Source: an uncultured Bacteroidales bacterium
Lineage (GTDB): Bacteria > Bacteroidota > Bacteroidia > Bacteroidales > FEN-979
Length of the DNA: 64,000 nt
Assembly: GCA_903887775.1 (NCBI GenBank)
Contig: CAISRB010000027.1
Span: 1 to 64,000, forward strand
Direction: 5' to 3'
Position numbers and translations under genes: made by a program. The notes below the pieces were generated by a model, which did not search any database, had not been told where the DNA came from, and was given only the letters and a program-made list of their open reading frames with translations. Of this stretch, positions 17,595 through 27,603 are shown one piece after another. Position 1 is the first letter of the stretch. Every line of letters starts with the position of its first letter.

Positions 17595-20500
17595 ATGACA
17601 TATTTCATGTTGCGCCGTATTTATGCTATGCTAATGTTGGTGTTTGTTATTACGTTACAAACATCTTCATTGTATTCCCGGGAAAACCTGAATAAGTTCT
17701 CGGGATACTCCTGCCAGGTCAGGAACTGGCTGCCCGGCAGCAATACCCCTGCGAGTATTTACAGTATAGCCCAGACTCCCGACGGCTATCTCTGGCTTGC
17801 AAATGAGTTTGGTCTTTACAGGTTTGACGGTTTACATTTCACATTGTTCAATCAATCTTCGAAAGGCCCTTTTAAGTACCAGGATTGCAGCGCCCTGTAT
17901 CTTACCCGCGACAGCACACTTATTGCAGGTTTCAGTAAAGGACTGCTCCTGGCATATAAGAACCAGCAGTGGTCTTTGCTGGATTCGGAGAAGGTATTCA
18001 TGTATAAAGACATAACTGCAATTTCGGAAGACATTGATCACAATCTCTGGATCGGGCTTTCAGGCAGAGGCGTAATCCGGTACACAAGAAAGACCTCGGC
18101 AGTAATAAATATTTCTGAAGGAATTTGCGATAATAATATCAATGTGATATGTCCCGGTAAAGGTCATGATATATGGATAGGAACAGATAACGGGCTTTGT
18201 TTGATCGAAAATAATAAAATCATAAGATTTTCCGAGCTGGATGGGCTGAAGCATCAGAACGTTAACGCGTTGTGGATGGACCCGGAGAATACGTTATGGA
18301 TCGGCACTGCTGATGGTCATTTATTATATCTTGAAAACGGGAAGATCTTTTCCTTTGAAGACAAACCCGGAATGATAAAAAGCTGCATCAGGCAGATCAT
18401 CGGGTATGAGAAAAACATGCTTGCCATAGCTACGGAAGGGCAGGGTTTGTTATTCCTGAATACAAAATCGGGAAAGGCTGAACCACCTGTTACAGGCAAA
18501 AATAATTTATCTAACCTGGTGTTATCTGTATTCAAAGACCGGGAGGGAAACCTCTGGGCAGGGTCAAGGGCTTCGGGGCTTTCAAGGATAAGGATGGTTC
18601 CGGTGGAAACGCTCAACTCAGGGAACGGGCTTTCAGGGGATTGTATAACATCTATTATTCAATCGGTTGACGGAAGTATCTGGATCGGGAATTCCACAGG
18701 CGGCATCGACAGAATAAAAGACAACAAGGTTGAAAACTTTGGATCAATGATTGGTCTTGGGAAATTCCCGGTGTTCTCATTAGCCCTTGACAACATGAAC
18801 AATATATGGGTAGGGAGCCTGAAAATGCTGGTAAAATTTGACGGTAAATCCCCGATATTGTTTTCTTCAAAACTTCAACTGAACTGCACTTACTATCACG
18901 CACTGTATTTTGCAAAAGACGGAAAACTTTGGATTGGGACGGATCAGGGAATAGTCATTCTGAAAGATGAAAAAGTTGTTTCGGTACTTACTGCAAAGGA
19001 AGGATTGCCAAGCGATAAAATTTTCTGTTTCCTTGAAGACCATAAGGGGTTCGTTTGGGCAGGGACTCAGGATGGAGGGCTGGCAAGGATAAAAGACGGG
19101 AAAATAAAGTCATACGGGATTAAACAGGGACTTACTGATAACATGGTACTCTGCCTTCACGAGGATTCCCTTGAAAACATCTGGATAGGCACTGGCCGGA
19201 ATGGCCTTTTTCAGTTGAATCCTGAAACAGAAACCTTCACTCCGGTTATACCTGACAAGTTATCATCAGCCATTGGCTATATTTTTGAGGATAAGCTGGG
19301 TCATATCTGGTTTGCAGGTTCAAACGGGCTGATCGCTGTAAAATTAAATATCCTTCAGAAATCATTACTGGAAAAAAAATGGCCCGTGTACCTGCACAGC
19401 ATCGCCTTTGATACAGCAATAGGATTCTCCGGTCTGAATTTAGGGCTTTACCCCGGGGCATGGAAACTGAAAAATGGTCAGTTCTGGTACCCTGGTTCAG
19501 GAGGAATTGCAATCATCAATCCAGGGACGTCTCTGGGCAGCAGTTATACGCCTGTTCCGGTTATTGACTCAGTCCTCGTTAATAATGTTCCTTCTTTGAA
19601 CCATGATGTTGCCGAAGTTGGGGCAGGCATGATGCACCTTGAGATCCATTACACTGCTCCCTCTTTTATTTTACCCGAAGAGCTGACGTTCCGTTACCGT
19701 CTTACCGGGTTTGACCGGGGTTGGGATACTGCAGGAAAGCGCCGTACAGCCTATTACACTAACGTTCCCCCGGGCAATTATACTTTTGAGGTCCAGGTTT
19801 TCAATGACCTTGGTGAGTTATCTCCAACCACTGCAAGTATACAAATTCATGTGCTTCCGTTCTTTTACCAAACCTGGTGGTTTATACTCCTTTGTATTAC
19901 CGCAGGCCTTGTATTAATCAGTTTTATAATCAAGTACCGTATCAGCTATATCCGTGAGAAAGAACTGGAAGGGCTTGTCAGTGAACGCACTGAAGAAATC
20001 AGGAAGCTGAATGAACAACTGGAACAGAGGGTAATTGACAGGACTGCCCAGCTGGAAGCCGCAAATAAAGAGCTCGAGGCATTTTCCTATTCCGTTTCTC
20101 ACGACCTTAAAGGGCCCGTGCGCAGGATAGACGGTATTGCGAAGGCTTATATCGAGGATTATTTTTCAAAGCTCGATGAAACCGAAAAGGACTTTCTGAG
20201 TAAGATCACTGAATCGGCAAGATCAATGAATGTACTTATCGATGAGTTACTTAAGCTTTCACGCATAGCACTGCATGACATAGACAAAATGCAGGTCAAT
20301 CTCAGCGATATGGCCATGGAAATTAACCAGGAAATAAAGAAACAAAACCATGGCCGTAAAGTCCGGCTGATGATTCAGGAAGGCCTGCTTGATTATTGCG
20401 ATCCAAAACTCCTCCGCATCGCTTTCCGTAGTCTCTTTGACAACGCATGGAAATTTTCAGGAAAAGAAAAGGAATCGGTGATCGAATTCAGCCGGACAAA

Positions 20501-20738
20501 GAAGGACGGAAAAACTGTCTATCTTATCAGGGATAACGGGGTTGGCTTCGATATGGCCTATTATGACAAACTGTTCACTCCTTTTCAGAGACTTCACAGC
20601 GATGATCAATTCACCGGAACCGGCATCGGTCTGGCAACAGTCAAACGGATCATTCTGAAACATGGAGGGCTGATCTGGGCCGAAAGTTCAGCCGGAGAAG
20701 GCGCAACATTTTATTTCATCTTATCTTCAGGCTCATAA
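17595..20738 (+). CDS. Periplasmic beta-propeller sensor histidine kinase (Reg_prop/Y_Y_Y type)
   Basis: 1047 aa. Signal peptide, then about 14 blades of two-component-regulator propeller repeats (recurring D-x-x-x-N-x-W-I-G/W-A-G motifs, residues about 45-640), a Y_Y_Y domain (about 660-750), one transmembrane helix (761-783), a coiled coil, a HisKA dimerisation domain with phospho-acceptor H836 (S-V-S-H-D-L-K-G-P) and a HATPase with the N box and G-T-G-I-G-L motif. It resembles Bacteroidota hybrid two-component systems that sense glycan fragments, but lacks their C-terminal receiver and AraC domain. The hybrid kinase 18 nt downstream is the likely phosphorelay partner. Confidence 0.92.
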   Translation: MTYFMLRRIYAMLMLVFVITLQTSSLYSRENLNKFSGYSCQVRNWLPGSNTPASIYSIAQTPDGYLWLANEFGLYRFDGLHFTLFNQSSKGPFKYQDCSALYLTRDSTLIAGFSKGLLLAYKNQQWSLLDSEKVFMYKDITAISEDIDHNLWIGLSGRGVIRYTRKTSAVINISEGICDNNINVICPGKGHDIWIGTDNGLCLIENNKIIRFSELDGLKHQNVNALWMDPENTLWIGTADGHLLYLENGKIFSFEDKPGMIKSCIRQIIGYEKNMLAIATEGQGLLFLNTKSGKAEPPVTGKNNLSNLVLSVFKDREGNLWAGSRASGLSRIRMVPVETLNSGNGLSGDCITSIIQSVDGSIWIGNSTGGIDRIKDNKVENFGSMIGLGKFPVFSLALDNMNNIWVGSLKMLVKFDGKSPILFSSKLQLNCTYYHALYFAKDGKLWIGTDQGIVILKDEKVVSVLTAKEGLPSDKIFCFLEDHKGFVWAGTQDGGLARIKDGKIKSYGIKQGLTDNMVLCLHEDSLENIWIGTGRNGLFQLNPETETFTPVIPDKLSSAIGYIFEDKLGHIWFAGSNGLIAVKLNILQKSLLEKKWPVYLHSIAFDTAIGFSGLNLGLYPGAWKLKNGQFWYPGSGGIAIINPGTSLGSSYTPVPVIDSVLVNNVPSLNHDVAEVGAGMMHLEIHYTAPSFILPEELTFRYRLTGFDRGWDTAGKRRTAYYTNVPPGNYTFEVQVFNDLGELSPTTASIQIHVLPFFYQTWWFILLCITAGLVLISFIIKYRISYIREKELEGLVSERTEEIRKLNEQLEQRVIDRTAQLEAANKELEAFSYSVSHDLKGPVRRIDGIAKAYIEDYFSKLDETEKDFLSKITESARSMNVLIDELLKLSRIALHDIDKMQVNLSDMAMEINQEIKKQNHGRKVRLMIQEGLLDYCDPKLLRIAFRSLFDNAWKFSGKEKESVIEFSRTKKDGKTVYLIRDNGVGFDMAYYDKLFTPFQRLHSDDQFTGTGIGLATVKRIILKHGGLIWAESSAGEGATFYFILSSGS

Positions 20739-20756
20739 ACAAATAAGCGCGTGTAA

Positions 20757-22331
20757 ATGACAAAAATTAAGCTATTACTTATTGAGGATGACGAAACCGA
20801 TGCATTGCTGATCATCAGGCAGCTGAAAAAAGACGGCTTTGATGTTGAACATGTGAGGGTTAAAACCCAGGCAGAAATGGAAGCGGAACTTGATAAAGGG
20901 GGCTGGGACATCGTGATCTCCGACTATTCTATGCCGGGATTCAGCGGGCAGGAAGCTTTGAGGGTCTTTAAACTGAGAAATCTCGACATTCCGTTTATTC
21001 TTGTTTCCGGGACCGTTGGAGAAGACCTCGCAGTGAGCATCATGAAAGGCGGGGCCAACGATTACATGATGAAAAGTGCAATGAACAGGCTTGGTCCGGC
21101 AGTAAAGAGGGAACTTGTAGAAATGCAGGGAAGAATTGAGAAGAAACTGGCCCAGAAAGAGCTCATTGTTGCCAAACTTGCTGCTGAAGAATCAAGCCGT
21201 GTAAAATCTTCGCTGCTTGCGAATATGAGTCATGAATTCCGCACTCCCATGAACGGGATACTGGGGTTTACAGAGATACTCAGTACGCTAATCGCTGACG
21301 ATTCTCAAAAGGCAATGACACATCATATCCTGACTTGTGCTAAACGGCTTTTAGGAACATTAAATTCAATTATGACCTTTGCCCAGCTTGATTCAGGCTA
21401 TAAACTTAACCTCATCAATGTCAATCTTTCTGCTCTTCTGGAAAGCACTGTTGCCAGTATCAGGGCCCTGGCAAAACAAAAACAACTAATTGTTAACTGC
21501 CAGATAGAACAAGGAGTATTTATCCATTCTGACGAACATCTTTTCCAGATTTCGTTTCTGAACATACTTGATAATGCTGTAAAATTTACGAATCAGGGAG
21601 AAATCGATATAAGTTTAAAGAAGGGGACAACACCATCCGAAGGTATTATAATTACTGTACATGACACGGGAATAGGGATCCCTGCTGAAAAACAGGAAAT
21701 GATATTCGAGGAATTCAGGCAGGCCAGCGAAGGATATGACAGGCCTTATGAAGGCAGCGGGCTTGGCCTTTCCATTACAAGGAAAAGCTTGCATTTGCTC
21801 AACTGCAGCCTGGCTCTTGAAAGCGAAGTCGGGCATGGATCAACCTTTACACTGAAAATTCCTGCCAGTTCGATGTTACCTGACAGCAGAAAGGATAATG
21901 CCAATAAGCATACGGGTTTTATTCCCGGTCACGAGAATCAAAGCGAATCACCGCTCCTGCTGCTGGTTGAAGATAATGACGCAAATATTGACCTGATGAA
22001 GTTGTATCTGAAAAAAGACTTCAGGCTCGATATTGCAAAAGATGGATTGTCTGCTATTGAACTAACCGGAAGAAACAGTTACGATTGCATACTGATGGAT
22101 ATTAACCTGGGACCCGGAATGGACGGTGGTGAGGCCATCCAGCAGATCCGGCAGATACCTGGTTACCTCACAACACCTATCATTGCTGTCACCGGCTACA
22201 CACTGCAACAGGAAAAGGAAGCGATACTTAACAAGGGGGCGGACCATTATCTTGCCAAACCTTTCAACAAAAACCAGCTTACCGATTTGCTTTGCGTTGT
22301 ATTTGGGACTCCTTCTATCGTATCAGAGTGA
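20757..22331 (+). CDS. Hybrid histidine kinase (REC-HisKA-HATPase-REC), no sensor domain
   Basis: 524 aa, cytoplasmic. N-terminal receiver with phospho-acceptor D56 (V-I-S-D-Y-S-M-P-G), a helical linker, HisKA with H159 (N-M-S-H-E-F-R-T-P), HATPase with D-N-A-V-K-F and G-S-G-L-G-L-S, and a second receiver with D448 (I-L-M-D-I-N-L-G-P-G). Without input or output domains it is best read as a phosphorelay node receiving phosphate from the propeller kinase immediately upstream (18-nt gap, same operon). No DNA-binding output protein is encoded next to it. Its 3' end overlaps the convergent T9SS gene by 17 nt. Confidence 0.92.
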   Translation: MTKIKLLLIEDDETDALLIIRQLKKDGFDVEHVRVKTQAEMEAELDKGGWDIVISDYSMPGFSGQEALRVFKLRNLDIPFILVSGTVGEDLAVSIMKGGANDYMMKSAMNRLGPAVKRELVEMQGRIEKKLAQKELIVAKLAAEESSRVKSSLLANMSHEFRTPMNGILGFTEILSTLIADDSQKAMTHHILTCAKRLLGTLNSIMTFAQLDSGYKLNLINVNLSALLESTVASIRALAKQKQLIVNCQIEQGVFIHSDEHLFQISFLNILDNAVKFTNQGEIDISLKKGTTPSEGIIITVHDTGIGIPAEKQEMIFEEFRQASEGYDRPYEGSGLGLSITRKSLHLLNCSLALESEVGHGSTFTLKIPASSMLPDSRKDNANKHTGFIPGHENQSESPLLLLVEDNDANIDLMKLYLKKDFRLDIAKDGLSAIELTGRNSYDCILMDINLGPGMDGGEAIQQIRQIPGYLTTPIIAVTGYTLQQEKEAILNKGADHYLAKPFNKNQLTDLLCVVFGTPSIVSE

Positions 22332-23478
22332 CCTGACCTTTATTCGAGATCCTGGTTTTCTTCGAAGTTTCATAAAAGATCACCCAGTTGTAAACTTCCG
22401 ACGGACATGGTTTCCCTTTAAATGTACCATCCCATCCTTCTGTCACATCGGTAGTTTCATACACTATCTGACCCCAGCGGTCGAAAATCTGCATATTAAA
22501 CAGAGTAATGTTCTCAGGAGGGACGCCGAGAATTTTGAACTTCTTGTTTTTCCCGATTGCGCTGCCGGGATTGAAGGCATTGGGTATGTTCGGATGGACA
22601 AATACGGTAACCGTATCATAAAATTCATCCCCAGCACAAATCCTGGCATAAACCACATAGGTGGTTGTTTCATTAGGTGTAACATTGATGGATTGGCCTT
22701 CCCCTATCTCAGTACCTGCCTGGTACCACTTATAAACTATTTTATCACCGGGGGTAAGAGGTTTCAGTTGATACCTGATCGTATCCACAAGGTATCTGTC
22801 AGGACCGTCAGGCAGATATTTCCAGGCTGTGTCTTTCGCAGACCAGGCCGTGGCATTATATCCCTGAACCGGGAATCCGATAGTTCCATCCCGGTTCTGA
22901 ATACCAAGTGTTGCTTTATTACCCAGCCAGCTGCATTCCGGTTTTCGCATAATATGGTTTTCTATCATGTTACTTCCCTCGTTCAGGATGATCTGGAAAG
23001 TTGCCACCGAATCCATACAATTATACAACGGACATTCGCACCACATCACTATAAGACTCCGGTTTGGTTCCTTTCCGATCGTCTGGTAGAAGATATAAGG
23101 GCTTCCTGCAGAAATAGGGTTCAGGTCGACAAACGGTCCCAGAATACAATTTTTTGGGTTATAATCGGCATTGCTCGGCACACTAAAGGCCTTGCGGGTC
23201 CCAATAGCATTTGGGTTTGGGCTCAGGCTCACCCAGCCGTTGGCCCCGACATAGAATTGAGTATACTTGTACCCGAAAAAAGTGAACTCGAACCCGATAG
23301 GGAGAGGTCCCTGCACCCCGTCATCCGTGATATTAATTCCAATACCAAGCATCCCGTAAGTAGCTGTTAGCGTTACCGGAACTCCCGGATTGATTGTATC
23401 ATCAACACCCGCACTAAGCTGGGAAAATGACCAGAGGGGAAATAACAGCAGAAGCACTATAAGTCTGAGTTTCTTCAT
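22315..23478 (-). CDS. Secreted protein with type B T9SS sorting domain (gliding-motility-associated C-terminus)
   Basis: About 387 aa from the ATG at 23478 (M-K-K-L-R-L-I-V-L-L-L-L-F signal peptide); an upstream ATG at 23511 would place 11 hydrophilic residues before the signal and is rejected. The middle contains beta-sandwich sequence with several Trp and Cys residues and a region resembling PKD-like segments. The C-terminal about 80 residues fit the CHU_C/type B sorting signal: I-P-N-A-F-N-P-G near its start, then F-D-R-W-G-Q-I-V-Y-E-T, W-D-G-T-F-K-G-K-P-C-P and V-Y-N-W. It is therefore exported through T9SS to the cell surface. The function of the passenger is unknown. Confidence 0.85.
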   Translation of the reverse strand: MKKLRLIVLLLLFPLWSFSQLSAGVDDTINPGVPVTLTATYGMLGIGINITDDGVQGPLPIGFEFTFFGYKYTQFYVGANGWVSLSPNPNAIGTRKAFSVPSNADYNPKNCILGPFVDLNPISAGSPYIFYQTIGKEPNRSLIVMWCECPLYNCMDSVATFQIILNEGSNMIENHIMRKPECSWLGNKATLGIQNRDGTIGFPVQGYNATAWSAKDTAWKYLPDGPDRYLVDTIRYQLKPLTPGDKIVYKWYQAGTEIGEGQSINVTPNETTTYVVYARICAGDEFYDTVTVFVHPNIPNAFNPGSAIGKNKKFKILGVPPENITLFNMQIFDRWGQIVYETTDVTEGWDGTFKGKPCPSEVYNWVIFYETSKKTRISNKGQVTLIR

Positions 23479-23568
23479 TTCATCAAGCCTGCTGCAATAA
23501 ATCAAAACCATGCGATTTTCAAATACGGCATGTTCTATGCAAAGATCAACAATTTGCCGGAAAATTAA

Positions 23569-23688
23569 TACATTTGTAATTCATTCGATATCCATAACGC
23601 TTCCGGTATTATAAAAATTTTTGACCATGAAATACCCTTAAGGACAAAGTTCATACAAACCGTGAATGTTAATTATGGGTATTCCATG
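23569..23688 (+). promoter_or_regulatory. Putative glyA promoter and structured leader
   Basis: TACATTTG (23569-23576) fits the TAnnTTTG -7 box, though the nearest TTTG (23553-23556) is only 12 nt upstream. The resulting leader of about 140 nt contains CATGAAATACCC (23626-23637) and GGGTATTCCATG (23677-23688), an inverted repeat with 11 of 12 pairs and a 39-nt loop, 33 nt before the glyA ATG. No known riboswitch consensus was recognised. Confidence 0.35.
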
Positions 23689-23721
23689 TGCCCGATTTGT
23701 TAAAAAATAAATTATTCACAC

Positions 23722-25002
23722 ATGAAAAAAGACACTACACTTTTTAACATCATTAAAAAGGAACTTCACCGCCAGAGCAGCGGTCTTGAACTTATTGCAT
23801 CCGAAAATTTCGTGAGCGACCAGGTACTGAAGGCAATGGGGTCATGCCTGACCAACAAATATGCCGAAGGCTACCCCGGCAAACGATATTACGGGGGCTG
23901 CCAGAACGTTGATGAATCGGAACAACTTGCGATCGATCGAGCAAAAACCCTGTTCAATGCTGAATGGGCCAACGTGCAACCCCATTCAGGAGCCCAGGCC
24001 AATATGGCGGTTCTTATGACAGTGCTGAAACCTGGCGATACCTTTATGGGGCTTGATCTTGCACATGGAGGCCATCTTTCACACGGCTCTCCCGTAAATT
24101 CATCAGGTATTTTTTATAAAGCCGTTGGATATCAGGTCGAACAAAGTACCGGTGTGATTGATTACGACAAAATGGAAGCCCAGGCGCTTCAGGTCAGACC
24201 AAAGATGATTATTGCCGGTGCTTCAGCATATTCCCGTGACTGGAATTATAAAAGGATGCGCGGGATAGCTGATAAAATCGGCGCTATCCTTATGGCCGAT
24301 ATCGCCCACCCTGCCGGCCTCATTGCAAGAGGTCTGCTGAATGATCCTATGCCCTGGTGTCATGTTGTGACCACAACCACCCACAAGACTTTGAGGGGCC
24401 CGAGAGGGGGTATGATTCTTATGGGCAAGGATTTCCCGAACCCCTGGGGTCTTACCACACCCAAGGGCGAAGTAAAAATGTTCTCCCAGCTGCTTGATTC
24501 AGCTGTTTTTCCAGGGGTGCAGGGCGGTCCGCTCGAACATGTGATCGCATCGAAGGCAGTATCCTTCTTTGAAGCTCTTTCGGATGAGTATATGGACTAT
24601 GTTATCCAGGTCAAGAAAAATGCCGCTGTTATGTCAAAAGCTTTCGTTGACAAAGGGTATCATGTTATTTCAGGCGGTACCGACAACCATCTGATGCTGA
24701 TCGATCTCAGAAAGAAATTTCCCAACATCAGTGGCAAACAGGTTGAGAATACACTTGTTCAGGCCGACATCACTGTAAACAAGAACATGGTTCCCTTTGA
24801 CAGCCGTTCGCCTTTCCAGACTTCCGGGCTGAGGGTAGGAACTCCGGCTGTAACCACAAGAGGCCTTAAAGAGAAGCATATGCCGCTCATTGTGGATATG
24901 ATAGATGAGGTAATCAGCGAAATTGAAAACCAGGATGTTATATTGAGAGTCAGAAAAAGGGTCAATGAAATGATGGCCGATTATCCTTTATTTGCTTATT
25001 GA
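23722..25002 (+). CDS. glyA: Serine hydroxymethyltransferase
   Basis: 426 aa, standard length. All landmarks are present: L-I-A-S-E-N-F-V-S near residue 21, [16 protein letters not shown], and the PLP lysine in [14 protein letters not shown]. It interconverts serine and glycine with tetrahydrofolate, supplying one-carbon units. It starts a + strand run glyA-sixA-ppk1-ftsB/divIC with gaps of 15, 22 and 11 nt, so they are likely co-transcribed although functionally mixed. Confidence 0.97.
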   Translation: MKKDTTLFNIIKKELHRQSSGLELIASENFVSDQVLKAMGSCLTNKYAEGYPGKRYYGGCQNVDESEQLAIDRAKTLFNAEWANVQPHSGAQANMAVLMTVLKPGDTFMGLDLAHGGHLSHGSPVNSSGIFYKAVGYQVEQSTGVIDYDKMEAQALQVRPKMIIAGASAYSRDWNYKRMRGIADKIGAILMADIAHPAGLIARGLLNDPMPWCHVVTTTTHKTLRGPRGGMILMGKDFPNPWGLTTPKGEVKMFSQLLDSAVFPGVQGGPLEHVIASKAVSFFEALSDEYMDYVIQVKKNAAVMSKAFVDKGYHVISGGTDNHLMLIDLRKKFPNISGKQVENTLVQADITVNKNMVPFDSRSPFQTSGLRVGTPAVTTRGLKEKHMPLIVDMIDEVISEIENQDVILRVRKRVNEMMADYPLFAY

Positions 25003-25017
25003 TCATAAAGCAGCTTT

Positions 25018-25512
25018 ATGAAAACCCTGTATCTAATGCGCCATGCCAAATCCTCCTGGGAGACTACAGGCATCGCCGATGACCATCGCCAATTGCTCCC
25101 AAAAGGAGTAAGCAAGACAAAACTTGTGGCGAATTATATGATCAGGGATGGAGGGAAAATAGACCTGATGCTCTCCAGCCAGGCTGTCAGGGCTTATGAA
25201 ACAGCTAAGATCATGGCTGCCTGCCTCGATTATCCCGTTGAAAACATCCTGAAAGACAGAAGAATATACGACGGTCCCTATGACAGAATGCTCGACCTCA
25301 TCTACTCAACCTCCAATGATGCTGATTCCCTGATGATCATTGGCCACAACCCCCTGATCACACAATTGGCCAACCTCTTCCTTCACCCTGGTATAGAAAA
25401 TATGCCAACGTCGGCAGTAGTTTGCATTTCTTTTCAAAGTGCCAAATGGGAGGAAATTCCGGTTTCGAGGTCGGAAAAGAAGTTCTATATTTTCCCTAAA
25501 TTGCTGAAATAA
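25018..25512 (+). CDS. sixA: SixA-like phosphohistidine phosphatase (histidine phosphatase superfamily)
   Basis: 164 aa. The catalytic R-H motif sits at the N-terminus (Y-L-M-R-H-A-K-S-S-W), followed by S-S-Q-A-V-R-A-Y-E-T-A and a second His in I-I-G-H-N-P-L-I. Small single-domain branch-2 histidine phosphatases of this type dephosphorylate phosphohistidine on signalling proteins (E. coli SixA acts on ArcB and PTS-Ntr). Located 15 nt after glyA and 22 nt before ppk1; polyphosphate kinase works through a phosphohistidine intermediate, making the adjacency suggestive but unproven. Confidence 0.88.
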   Translation: MKTLYLMRHAKSSWETTGIADDHRQLLPKGVSKTKLVANYMIRDGGKIDLMLSSQAVRAYETAKIMAACLDYPVENILKDRRIYDGPYDRMLDLIYSTSNDADSLMIIGHNPLITQLANLFLHPGIENMPTSAVVCISFQSAKWEEIPVSRSEKKFYIFPKLLK

Positions 25513-25534
25513 AACAAGACCTGTATCCTGAAAA

Positions 25535-27592
25535 ATGACAGCAAAGACCAAGTTACCTATCCTCAACAGGGAAATCAGCTGGCTTCATTTTAACGGCCGG
25601 GTTCTTCAGGAGGCGGCTGACAGAAGTAACCCTCTGCTGGAACGCTTAAAATTCCTCGGCATTTTTTCCAATAACAGGGACGAATTTTTCCGCGTTCGCG
25701 TAGCCACGTTGAACCGCATGCTCAAGGTGAAAAGCCTGCCTTACGATACAGCTGTGAACCCTAAAAAGGTACTGAAAGAGATTTTCGAAATCGTGCAGGT
25801 GCAGGAAAAAGAATTCATGTCGGTGTATGAAGAAATTGTGGGCGAACTGAAATCACATGGTATTTCGATCATTGACGAGAGCCAGCTAAATGAGGAACAG
25901 GGCCTTTTCGTAAAAAAATATTTCCGGGAACAGGTGCGTGTAGGGCTCTTTCCGATCATGATCAGCAGCCTGAGGGAAATCTCCTCTCTGGTCGACAAAT
26001 CCATTTACCTTGCAGTTAAGCTTGGGCGTTCCGACCGCAAAATCAAGGACGACTTTGCCCTCATTGAATTACCAACCCGAACTGTTTCACGTTTCCTCAT
26101 TCTGCCATCAAATGATGAGAATCATTATGTTATTCTGCTGGATGACGTGGTCCGCTATTGCCTGTCGGATGTGTTCTCAATATTCGGCTATGACACCTTT
26201 TCGGCTTATACAGTAAAGATCACCAGGGATGCGGAGCTTGATTTTGATTCCGACGTTTCGAAAAGTTTTCTCGAAGTGATCAGCGAAAGCCTGAAACAAA
26301 GAAAACGCGGTATACCGGTAAGGTTTGTCTTTGACAAAGCAATTCCGGGGGACTTGCTTAAGCTGCTTCAGAAACGGCTGGATATCGGGAAGAACGATCC
26401 CACCAGGGGAGGTGGAAGGTATCACAACTTCAAGGACTTCATGGGTTTTCCCAATATGGGGCATAAGGAGTTGCAGTATTCTCCCCTGCCTCCGTTGAAG
26501 CATAAAGATCTCTTTGAGAACCGGTCTGTTCTTTCGATTGTAAGGGAAAGGGATATTATGCTGAGCTTCCCTTACCAGAGCTTTCAGTATATCATCGACC
26601 TTCTGAGGGAAGCCTCAATCGACCCGAAGGTCCGTTCCATCAAGATGACAATTTACCGTGCGGCAAAGAATTCCGGCGTGATCAATGCCCTGGTCAATGC
26701 CGCCAGGAATGGAAAATACGTGACAGTATTCATGGAACTCCAGGCGCGCTTTGACGAGGAGGCCAATATTTTCTGGACCGGAAGGCTGAGAGAGGAAGGG
26801 GTGAAAGTAATCCACGGTATTCCCGGTTTTAAAGTTCACAGTAAGCTTATCCTCATCCGCCGTAAAGAAAACAATAAGGATTTCTTTTATTCACTGGTTG
26901 GTACAGGAAATTTCAACGAAGATACTGCAAAGATTTATGCCGACATCAGCCTTCTTACAGCTAAACAGGATATCTGCCATGACGTTGTGAATGCCTTTCA
27001 CATGATGGAAGCCAGCCTGAAACCTTATAAATTCGAAAAACTCATCCTTTCGCCTTTCTCGATGCGGAATTTTTTTATCAAACTGCTGAACAAGGAAATC
27101 AAGAATGCGAAGGCCGGGAAGGAAGCCTGGGTAATTGTCAAGCTGAACAGCCTGGTCGACGAAACTATTGTAAGGAAGCTCTACAGGGCCAGCGTTGCAG
27201 GAGTCAAAATTCAGCTGATAATCCGTGGAATTTGCGTATTACTGCCTGAAGTTGAAGGCATCAGTGAGAACATTAAAGGGATCAGCATTGTTGACCGCTT
27301 CCTGGAACACGCGAGGGTCCTGGTATTTGCCAATGGAGGAAAACCGTTGTACTATATCACTTCTGCCGACTGGATGGTGCGCAACTTCGACAATCGGGTT
27401 GAAGTCGCCTGCCCGGTTGATGATGCTGATCTCAGGAAAGAACTCCAGGACATGCTCGATATTGAACTTGCAGATAACGTTAAAGCAAGGATCATTGCCG
27501 GCCGGGAAGCCAACAGGTATAAGAACGGCGATGCACCCAAACTCCGTTCCCAGATTGAATTTTACAATTATCTGAAAGCTAAGCTGGGATAA
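25535..27592 (+). CDS. ppk1: Polyphosphate kinase 1
   Basis: 685 aa with the four PPK1 domains in order. The N-terminal block has N-R-E-I-S-W-L-H-F-N-G-R-V-L and F-F-R-V-R-V-A; the PLD-like C1 and C2 domains carry the catalytic His in F-K-V-H-S-K-L and the second His-containing stretch near D-W-M-V-R-N-F-D-N-R-V-E. It reversibly polymerises ATP gamma-phosphate into polyphosphate at the membrane. Start ATG 25535 follows sixA by 22 nt. Confidence 0.96.
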   Translation: MTAKTKLPILNREISWLHFNGRVLQEAADRSNPLLERLKFLGIFSNNRDEFFRVRVATLNRMLKVKSLPYDTAVNPKKVLKEIFEIVQVQEKEFMSVYEEIVGELKSHGISIIDESQLNEEQGLFVKKYFREQVRVGLFPIMISSLREISSLVDKSIYLAVKLGRSDRKIKDDFALIELPTRTVSRFLILPSNDENHYVILLDDVVRYCLSDVFSIFGYDTFSAYTVKITRDAELDFDSDVSKSFLEVISESLKQRKRGIPVRFVFDKAIPGDLLKLLQKRLDIGKNDPTRGGGRYHNFKDFMGFPNMGHKELQYSPLPPLKHKDLFENRSVLSIVRERDIMLSFPYQSFQYIIDLLREASIDPKVRSIKMTIYRAAKNSGVINALVNAARNGKYVTVFMELQARFDEEANIFWTGRLREEGVKVIHGIPGFKVHSKLILIRRKENNKDFFYSLVGTGNFNEDTAKIYADISLLTAKQDICHDVVNAFHMMEASLKPYKFEKLILSPFSMRNFFIKLLNKEIKNAKAGKEAWVIVKLNSLVDETIVRKLYRASVAGVKIQLIIRGICVLLPEVEGISENIKGISIVDRFLEHARVLVFANGGKPLYYITSADWMVRNFDNRVEVACPVDDADLRKELQDMLDIELADNVKARIIAGREANRYKNGDAPKLRSQIEFYNYLKAKLG

Positions 27593-27603
27593 GACCTGTA
27601 TAT

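Noticed and set aside
22126-23370. 414-codon open frame on the + strand
   Set aside because: It lies entirely opposite the T9SS protein, lacks any recognisable domain or signal, and is Arg/His/Pro-rich as shadow frames of this codon usage are.
23626-23688. Known glycine, SAM or THF riboswitch in the glyA leader
   Set aside because: No consensus core bases of these classes could be identified; only an imperfect stem is visible, kept as a low-interest finding.
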